Part shown: positions 1 through 4,692 of the stretch, one piece after another
Layout of the letters: each line of letters starts with the position of its first letter
How positions within the stretch are numbered: position 1 is the first letter of the stretch
Assembly (NCBI GenBank): GCA_025450495.1
Contig: JANWHI010000145.1
Span: forward strand, 1 to 7,069
DNA from: Candidatus Dormiibacter sp.
GTDB taxonomy: Bacteria > Chloroflexota > Dormibacteria > UBA8260
Length of the DNA: 7,069 nucleotides
Reading direction: 5' to 3'
Position numbers and translations under genes: made by a program
The notes under the pieces: model-generated
Told to the model about the DNA's origin: nothing
The model's input: the letters and a program-made list of their open reading frames with translations, nothing else
The model's database searches: none

Positions 1-1
1 G

Positions 2-727
2 ATCCGGGCCGCGGGTATCACCGTCATCGGCACCGTGCGGATGAGCGACCTGCGCAGCACGGTGAGCGGAATGGGCGTCCTGGTCGATCGCGACCCCGAC
101 CGTCCCGTCGTCGAGGATGCGGCCGTCGATGCGGCCGACGAGGTGGAGCTCGTCGACATCGTGCCGTCAGAGCTCGAGGAGCGACTGCGCGACGGCCTCA
201 TCATGAGCCCCCGGGAGGCGGTGCACGCGCTCCAGGGCAGCTTCCGGCCCACCGTGCTCGCCACGCTGCGTGAGCTCACCTTCCGCCGAGTGGCGCAACA
301 CACCGATCGCCGGCTGCTCAACTACATGACATCACAGGGGATCGCGGCTCCGTGGGAGGCGAGGCCCCGGGTGCTGGTCTGCATCCCGCCGCTGCCCGGG
401 CAGGAACGACTGATCAGCTCGGCGGCGCGCTTTGCGGCACGCCGGGACGACGTGCTCACCGCCATCTCGGTGCGCGCGAACCATCGGACCGACCCGGAGA
501 AACGGCTGCTCGGGGCCTATGCAGCCCTGGCCCACCAGTTGGGGGGCGAGTTCGTCACCGTCGACGGCAGCGACATCGCGGCAACCATCGCCGCGTATGC
601 CCGCGACCACCGGATCACCGAGATCGTGCTGATGCGCACGCCGGGACGGCGCCAATCGCGCACGCTGCGGCGTCTCATCCGGCTACTCGTCGACGTCGAT
701 GTCCACATCCTCGCCAGCGACGCCTGA
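2..727 (+). CDS. kdpD: KdpD N-terminal sensor module with USP-like domain, stand-alone (5' partial)
   Basis: The frame is open from the window edge, so the true start and the Walker A part of the KdpD domain lie upstream; 241 residues are visible. Visible residues 1-105 match the second half of the KdpD osmosensitive K+ sensor domain: a DEVELVD segment (46-52), then the SELEERLRDG and FRPTVLATLREL stretches. From about residue 123 (PRVLVCIPP) to the end lies a universal-stress-protein-like domain ending in VDVHILASDA, the usual end of the KdpD USP region. Full KdpD continues into four membrane helices and a kinase; here a TGA stops the protein just before that point. The kinase-like remainder lies on the opposite strand, overlapping by 45 bp. 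In KdpD the N-terminal part binds ATP and tunes kinase/phosphatase balance toward KdpE; whether this stand-alone version does so is inference. The typical USP ATP-binding glycine motif is not obvious. Confidence 0.85.
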   Translation: MRAAGITVIGTVRMSDLRSTVSGMGVLVDRDPDRPVVEDAAVDAADEVELVDIVPSELEERLRDGLIMSPREAVHALQGSFRPTVLATLRELTFRRVAQHTDRRLLNYMTSQGIAAPWEARPRVLVCIPPLPGQERLISSAARFAARRDDVLTAISVRANHRTDPEKRLLGAYAALAHQLGGEFVTVDGSDIAATIAAYARDHRITEIVLMRTPGRRQSRTLRRLIRLLVDVDVHILASDA

Positions 728-1885
728 CTGCTCAGCCGCCGGCAGGGCGAACGCAAACCGGCCGCCCTCACCGTCGTGTGGGTCCTCGATCCAGACGCGG
801 CCCGCATGCGCCTCGACGATGCCGCGGACGATTGCCAGCCCCAGGCCGGTGCCACCCGCTGTGTCGCTGGCGGTTCCGTCCTCGGAGCGCACGAATCGCT
901 CGAAGATGCGCTCACGCTGCTCCACCGGGATGCCCGGTCCGCGGTCGATGATGCGCATAACGACCATCGAGCGCTTGCCCGTAGCCGCCTCGATACGGAT
1001 CGGCGTGCCAGGTGGCGCGTAACGGTCGGCGTTGGCGAGAAGGTTGTCGAACACCTGGCCGAGCCGGGACCAATCGGCGGTGACCTCGAGGGAGCCGCCG
1101 ACGTTGACGGCCACCGGACGGCTTGGCGATGTTCGGTGGAGGCGTTCGACCGCGGCGTCGACCGCCTCGTGGACGTCGACGTCGGCGAGGTGCAGGCGCA
1201 GGGCGTGGCCCTCGATGCGGCCGAGGTCGAGCATGTCGGACACCAGCTGGGCGAGGTGCTGGGTCTCGCCGACGATGCTCTGCACCTCCGGTCGCAGCGC
1301 GGCGTCGAGGGCCGAGTTGTCGAGCAGGCCGGTGGTGCCGGTGAGGATGGTGGCCAGCGGGGTGCGCACCTCGTGGGAGACGTTGGCGAGCAGGTCGGCG
1401 CGCAGCCGGTCGGTCTCCTCGAGCACGTGCACCTGCTGTTCGGTGCGCGCCAGCCGGACGGCCACAGCGGCCGCCTCCGCCTGCTCCTGGTTCAGCCTGG
1501 CGAGGTCGGTGTTGGCACGTCGCAGCGCCGTCGACAGCGCCTCCGCGTTCAACTGCGCGCGACGGCGGCGCGAACCGAGGCCACCGACCAGGCCGGCGGT
1601 GCCGAAGAACACGACCAGGTTCACCAGGTCGGTCTCGTCGGCAATCGTCAGCGTGTGCAGGGGAGCGACCAGGTAGTAGTCGACGAGCAGGAAGCTGGCC
1701 GCCGCTGCGACCAGGGCGGGGACCAGCCCGCTGAGGACGGCAAGCACGGCGACGACCGCGAGGTAGACGAAGACGTAGTCACGTGAGGTGCCTACGCCCA
1801 GCGGCACCAGGGCGGCGGTGACCGCGATGGGGGCCACGACGGCGGCTGCAGCGCCGAGGTAGCTGCGGGCCGGCGGCGAGGTCAC
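683..1885 (-). CDS. Membrane sensor histidine kinase, DUF4118-HisKA-HATPase (KdpD C-terminal-like)
   Basis: This 400-residue kinase starts with GTG. Residues about 10-104 hold four membrane segments of DUF4118 type, with the KdpD-like stretch DYYLVAPLHTLTIADETDLV. Residues 105-160 are a charged, probably coiled-coil linker; the GAF domain found in many KdpD proteins is missing. HisKA carries the H-box ANVSHEVRTPL with phospho-acceptor H171. The ATPase domain shows the N-box (DNLLANADRYAP, N281/N285), G1 box DRGPGIP (314-320) and G2 box GGTGLGL (344-350), so it looks catalytically complete. It should autophosphorylate and pass phosphate to a response regulator, none of which is in the window. 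The last 15 codons, beyond the conserved domain, overlap the convergent KdpD-N gene and give an acidic Asp/Val tail. No Shine-Dalgarno is well placed; a TATATT hexamer six bases before GTG suggests a leaderless mRNA. A role in K+ or osmotic sensing is inferred only from the KdpD-like architecture and neighbour. Confidence 0.9.
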   Translation of the reverse strand: MTSPPARSYLGAAAAVVAPIAVTAALVPLGVGTSRDYVFVYLAVVAVLAVLSGLVPALVAAAASFLLVDYYLVAPLHTLTIADETDLVNLVVFFGTAGLVGGLGSRRRRAQLNAEALSTALRRANTDLARLNQEQAEAAAVAVRLARTEQQVHVLEETDRLRADLLANVSHEVRTPLATILTGTTGLLDNSALDAALRPEVQSIVGETQHLAQLVSDMLDLGRIEGHALRLHLADVDVHEAVDAAVERLHRTSPSRPVAVNVGGSLEVTADWSRLGQVFDNLLANADRYAPPGTPIRIEAATGKRSMVVMRIIDRGPGIPVEQRERIFERFVRSEDGTASDTAGGTGLGLAIVRGIVEAHAGRVWIEDPHDGEGGRFAFALPAAEQSGVAGEDVDIDVDE

Positions 1886-1891
1886 GGCTCG

Positions 1892-1897
1892 AATATA
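1892..1897 (-). promoter_or_regulatory. Candidate -10 element (TATATT) for a leaderless kinase mRNA
   Basis: On the minus strand TATATT is followed by exactly six bases and then the GTG start of the kinase gene, so transcription would begin at or next to the start codon. Leaderless mRNAs with TANNNT at this distance are common in actinobacteria (established knowledge). No recognisable -35 hexamer lies 17 bases further upstream. Confidence 0.4.
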
Positions 1898-1916
1898 GCT
1901 CCGGGCATGCGAGGAG

Positions 1917-2339
1917 ATGCGCGCGCGGCTTTCTGCGCACTATGGACGCCGGTTCGACTCCGTTGGGGTGAATTTGTATCGCGACGGTCGCGACAGCGTG
2001 GCGTGGCACGCCGATCGAATCGCCCGCACCGTCGACGATCCGCTGGTGGCGATCGTGTCGCTGGGGCATCCGCGGCGGTTCCTGCTGCGGCCAGTCGGTG
2101 GGCGGACGGCACTCACGTTGTCGCCACAGGCCGGTGACCTGGTTGTCATGGGCGGCAGCAGCCAGCGCACCTGGCAACACACGGTTCCCAAGTCAGCGTC
2201 GGCAGGGCCACGGATCAGCGTGACCTTCCGCCATCGACCAACGATCAAGTGTTCAGCATGCGGTGACAACCGCAATCTGTCCACGGCCGCGCGACTACCC
2301 GCGATCATCAGTAGAACCGTTTGCGCTCAGGTACTGTAG
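1917..2339 (+). pseudogene. AlkB-like 2OG-Fe(II) dioxygenase, 5'-truncated (probable pseudogene)
   Basis: AlkB-family enzymes remove alkyl groups from DNA or RNA bases by oxidation with Fe(II) and 2-oxoglutarate. The 140-residue reading frame matches the C-terminal catalytic half. It has the N-x-Y-x-x-G stretch (19-24), iron ligands H31 and D33 in WHAD, H88 in WQHTVPKS, and R99 and R105 in RISVTFR that hold 2-oxoglutarate. Family members are usually around 200 residues; the first 80-100, including the nucleotide-recognition lid, are absent. The frame meets a stop at 1896-1898, and beyond it lies the antisense of the kinase gene. The ATG at 1917 corresponds to an internal methionine of the family, and GAGGAG directly abuts it, too close for normal initiation. 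After residue 108 a tail of about 32 residues (with CSAC) does not look like AlkB. A short functional protein is not excluded, since the ligands are intact, but loss by rearrangement is the likelier reading. Confidence 0.7.
2259..2274. other. Perfect 6-bp hairpin inside the AlkB tail
   Basis: TGCGGT, a GACA loop and ACCGCA form a perfect stem of six pairs. It lies just after the recognisable AlkB domain ends, within the odd tail. There is no T-run on either side, so it is not a classical terminator. It may be chance or a relic of non-coding DNA now read as the tail. Confidence 0.3.
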
Positions 2340-2349
2340 GTGAGCTATT

Positions 2350-2362
2350 CAGCGTCGCGCTG
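2350..2362. terminator. Weak candidate hairpin between convergent genes
   Basis: CAGCG-TCG-CGCTG is a 5-bp stem with a three-base loop in the 60-bp gap between the end of the AlkB fragment and the end of the leftward dehydrogenase-like gene. G-T pairs could lengthen it by two. It sits where a shared terminator would be expected, but it is short and lacks a T-tract in both directions. Confidence 0.2.
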
Positions 2363-2399
2363 GGGGGCGCCCGCATCGCGATTGGGCCGGACCGCTGCA

Positions 2400-3473
2400 T
2401 CAGCAACTTGACGCCAACCCCGAGCCGATCACTTCAACTGGGCCATCCACTCTCATTCCTCGTATCTGTAGTTCGTGGGTCATCGCCTCTGCTCCGGTAC
2501 TGGTGGCAAATCGATGACGTCTGGAGTCGATCGCTGTGAGTGGCTCATGGGCCCAGAGTTGCATGGCCCCGAGGGCAATAGCGCAGGGAAGAATGGCCAT
2601 GCGCTGGTCGCCGGTGCAAGCCATGGCACAACCTCTGCCGGCAGCGTCGAACACCGCAACATCGATGCTTCCCTGCTTCGCACCAAAGAAGCTCGACCAC
2701 CGCGCCAGCTGTGCCAGAAGCTGCGACGGCCGCTCACCGCGTATGCCGAGGCGCGCCACACCACGCAGAAGCCCGGCGCCAATGCGCCATTCGGGCACCA
2801 CGACAAATCGCGTAGCGCAGCCTGTTGCAGCGCCGAACACCACCGCATCAGCAGAGGGAGCGACCCACCCCCGCCGGCGTCCATAGGCAAGCAGATCGAC
2901 ATCTTCACATGGGGATCGGCACGACGCCAGTGCACTGGCGATGACACCTGCGCCCTTGGCGTTGCGATTCCCGACGAACAGAGCGGTGCGAACCGACGTT
3001 GCTGAGGGCAGCTCCTTCAGGCACAGCTGGGCGAGCCCGGATGAGATGGCCGGTGATGTGGACATGCCGGGAGCGACCACCACGTCTCGTTCGTGGGCGA
3101 GATGTTGAATCTCGGTGTTGTGAAGGATGGAAGCAATCCACCCAGGGTCATCAGAGATGTCGAGCCAATGAACCCCGGCGCCAACGGATCGTACGACGAG
3201 CTGCGGCGAAAGCCCCTGAAACGGCCCGGCAGCGCAGACGACCACGTCCGCCTTCGCCAACTCGGGCACGATGGCGGCGGAGTCGTGTAGGTCCAGCGCC
3301 ACGGTTCGCGTGCGATCAGTGTGGCCAAGTTGGCTCCTCGCTGCGTTGGCCTTCGCCAGTGACCGCCCCGCAAGAGTCACCGAATGTGGTGTCCTGTCCA
3401 GCAGCTCCTTGGCAAGAAGACGCCCGAAGACGCCGTAGCCTCCGAGGATCAGGATGCGCTCTGCTGCGCCCAT
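2400..3473 (-). CDS. Saccharopine dehydrogenase-like NAD(P)-binding oxidoreductase
   Basis: This 357-residue protein has an N-terminal Rossmann fold: RILILGGYGVFG (residues 6-17) carries G12-Y-G14-x-x-G17, and AGRS follows the second strand. Next come VVVCAAGPFQG and HWLDISDD, equivalents of the AGPF and Y-V-D segments of saccharopine-dehydrogenase-like proteins, then APGMSTSPAISSGLAQ at the start of the catalytic-type domain. True lysine-pathway saccharopine dehydrogenases are different in length and sequence; this is one of many family members of unknown substrate. The start at 3473 is chosen because the Rossmann fold begins five residues later and GGTGGG lies four bases upstream. An ATG at 3494 is possible; extension to 3641 would overlap the upstream gene deeply with Arg-rich non-family sequence. 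It overlaps the end of the membrane-protein gene by 25 bp, so the two are probably cotranscribed and translationally coupled. Its 3' end has lower GC than the flanks (57% and 55% by hand over 2401-2460 and 2461-2520). Confidence 0.82.
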   Translation of the reverse strand: MGAAERILILGGYGVFGRLLAKELLDRTPHSVTLAGRSLAKANAARSQLGHTDRTRTVALDLHDSAAIVPELAKADVVVCAAGPFQGLSPQLVVRSVGAGVHWLDISDDPGWIASILHNTEIQHLAHERDVVVAPGMSTSPAISSGLAQLCLKELPSATSVRTALFVGNRNAKGAGVIASALASCRSPCEDVDLLAYGRRRGWVAPSADAVVFGAATGCATRFVVVPEWRIGAGLLRGVARLGIRGERPSQLLAQLARWSSFFGAKQGSIDVAVFDAAGRGCAMACTGDQRMAILPCAIALGAMQLWAHEPLTAIDSRRHRFATSTGAEAMTHELQIRGMRVDGPVEVIGSGLASSC

Positions 3474-4105
3474 CGACCCACCAGGGCTGCCCATCCGACG
3501 AAGAGCACCATGACCATTCCGGTTGTCACGACCTCTCCGGTAGTGGAATCGATCAGGGTCATGACGCTCAGGCCGAACCCGGCTGCCCACAGGGCGATTG
3601 CCACGGCCACAAGCCATCGCGGCAATGCGCGCCGCAGACACCAGGTCAGCATGGCACCGGCCAGGCTGTAGAGCCCGTTGCCGAGGTAGCCGGTGAGCAG
3701 CAACGTTGCGCGCTCCGCGACGGCGAAGGCAGAGGACGACAGCGAGGGCTCCAATCCCATGATCAGAGCCTCTGCAGTCAGATCACCGGCCAGGCCGGCA
3801 GCCGCGACCACCATGGCCAGGCGCACCAGCAGGTTCCCGTTCATCCCTGCGATGAGCCCAAGTGCCGCATAGAGCGCCACCAGGGATAGGGAGGCGAGGT
3901 TCCACGTCAGCCATCCCACGCGCCACTGCCAGACGTGACCCTGGATGAACACCAATCGCTCTGTGGCGGTATCGCTCCCACCTGGAAGACCCATGCGCAA
4001 CACCGCGACCATGACGATCGACGCCACGGCGTTCATTGCCGCCGCGAGGTATGCCACACGAATCAGCGGAGCTCGCGGGTTCTCCGTCTGTCCGCCTGGC
4101 AGCAC
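3449..4105 (-). CDS. Six-helix integral membrane protein, function unknown
   Basis: From the GTG at 4105 the protein has 218 residues with about six hydrophobic segments, roughly at 14-38, 66-87, 92-116, 131-156, 160-184 and 193-211. Between the first and second lies a periplasm- or cytoplasm-facing loop with a Trp-rich stretch (HVWQWRVGWLTW). The reading frame continues upstream to 4261, but that extension is basic, unlike a membrane protein, and overlaps the divergent gene at 4191; hence the shorter start. I do not recognise the family. It precedes and overlaps the dehydrogenase-like gene, so it probably acts with it, perhaps on a lipid or other membrane-associated substrate; this is inference. 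No Shine-Dalgarno is well placed at 4105. A CATACT six bases before the GTG would fit a leaderless start. GTG at 4057 is an alternative start. Confidence 0.7.
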   Translation of the reverse strand: MLPGGQTENPRAPLIRVAYLAAAMNAVASIVMVAVLRMGLPGGSDTATERLVFIQGHVWQWRVGWLTWNLASLSLVALYAALGLIAGMNGNLLVRLAMVVAAAGLAGDLTAEALIMGLEPSLSSSAFAVAERATLLLTGYLGNGLYSLAGAMLTWCLRRALPRWLVAVAIALWAAGFGLSVMTLIDSTTGEVVTTGMVMVLFVGWAALVGRWAQQSAS

Positions 4106-4111
4106 GATCGC

Positions 4112-4117
4112 AGTATG
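4112..4117 (-). promoter_or_regulatory. Candidate -10 element (CATACT) for the membrane-protein gene
   Basis: The minus strand reads CATACT, then six bases, then GTG at 4105. This is the same geometry as at the kinase gene and would give a leaderless mRNA. It deviates at the first base from TANNNT and has no clear -35, so it is weak. Confidence 0.25.
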
Positions 4118-4177
4118 ACCGCCCTTCCGGGCCGCGCCTGTCGCCTGGGTACCCACCGTAGAGGGGGAGCGCGGCAG

Positions 4178-4183
4178 TAAGGT
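4178..4183 (+). promoter_or_regulatory. Candidate -10 element (TAAGGT), or AAGG ribosome site, before 4191
   Basis: TAAGGT fits the TANNNT pattern and is seven bases before the ATG at 4191, placing the transcript start at or one base before the start codon. The same bases contain AAGG, eight bases from ATG, which could instead serve as a Shine-Dalgarno of a longer transcript. The sequence alone does not decide between them. Confidence 0.35.
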
Positions 4184-4190
4184 TTGTCGA

Positions 4191-4598
4191 ATGAACTGGA
4201 CATGGAACGTCCGTTCACGCGACGGTGGGATGAACGGCCTGGAGTTCTCGCGATGCACCACGGCCGGCGGGTTGACCCGTGTGCTGGTCCACGCCGCACC
4301 CGCGCGAATGTCGGTTCACATCACCGATGACGACGGCCGGACGATTGCGCGCTCTGACGTCGACCGCGCCGGCGACTACTCGCCGATGACGCTTCTGGAG
4401 ATCGCCGACGGCTCGGTGCGTCGCTGCGAGGTCTGGCCCTCGGACGAACTGAACGGCGTACTGGTGCTCCTCGCCGGCGGTGAAGCAGGTCGCCTGACCC
4501 GGTGGCACCACGCGGATGACCACAGCTGGTGGCGATGGTCGATCGAGTTTGCCAACCACCTCGGGCGTCCGGCGGACTGGAGCGCGCCTTACACCTGA
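4191..4598 (+). CDS. Small Trp-rich hypothetical protein
   Basis: This is a 135-residue soluble protein without signal peptide or membrane segment. It begins MNWTWNVRSRDGG, continues with alternating hydrophobic/polar stretches typical of beta strands (LTRVLVHAAP, MSVHITDDDGRTIA, VLVLLAGGEAGRLTRW), and ends with the aromatic cluster HSWWRWSIEFANH. I see no known catalytic motif. The codon pattern is typical for high-GC coding DNA and the flanking genes leave this frame free, so it is very probably real. It is divergent from the membrane-protein gene (85 bp between starts) and lies 94 bp before the exported hydrolase gene, which has its own strong ribosome site. Function is unknown; a compact beta-rich fold is inferred from the residue pattern only. 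Confidence 0.72.
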   Translation: MNWTWNVRSRDGGMNGLEFSRCTTAGGLTRVLVHAAPARMSVHITDDDGRTIARSDVDRAGDYSPMTLLEIADGSVRRCEVWPSDELNGVLVLLAGGEAGRLTRWHHADDHSWWRWSIEFANHLGRPADWSAPYT

Positions 4599-4680
4599 GA
4601 GCTCCAGGCCACCGCAAGAAGTCGGGTGCGCGGTTCGTTGTCCTTCGATAGAGCAACCAGCAGCGCGGAAGGGCGCGAGC

Positions 4681-4686
4681 AGGAGG
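4681..4686 (+). promoter_or_regulatory. Strong Shine-Dalgarno (AGGAGG) that fixes the hydrolase start
   Basis: AGGAGG is six bases before the ATG at 4693, an ideal spacing, and the residues that follow form a signal peptide. This decides the start against the longer open frame that begins at 4516 inside the preceding gene. No convincing promoter or terminator was found in the 94-bp gap at 4599-4692. Confidence 0.85.
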
Positions 4687-4692
4687 ATCTCG

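Noticed and set aside
776..1786. 336-residue open frame on the plus strand opposite the histidine kinase
   Set aside because: The minus strand shows all kinase boxes in order; the plus frame gives low-complexity Val/Asp/Gly/Gln-rich sequence with no motif, a typical high-GC shadow.
2321..2539. 72-residue plus-strand frame after the AlkB fragment
   Set aside because: It overlaps the dehydrogenase-like gene's 3' end, has no ribosome site and no recognisable features.
3474..3641. N-terminal extension of the dehydrogenase-like gene to 3641
   Set aside because: The added residues are Arg-rich and non-family, and they would overlap the membrane-protein gene by nearly 200 bases; the Rossmann fold starts right after 3473.
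2999..3889. 296-residue plus-strand frame across the dehydrogenase and membrane genes
   Set aside because: It is Arg/Gln/His-rich without domains, and it crosses two well-supported minus-strand genes.
4106..4261. N-terminal extension of the membrane-protein gene to 4261
   Set aside because: It would overlap the divergent gene at 4191 and adds 52 basic residues with no membrane or signal character.
4516..4692. N-terminal extension of the hydrolase to 4516
   Set aside because: It lies inside the preceding gene and past it; AGGAGG at 4681 and the signal peptide fix the start at 4693.
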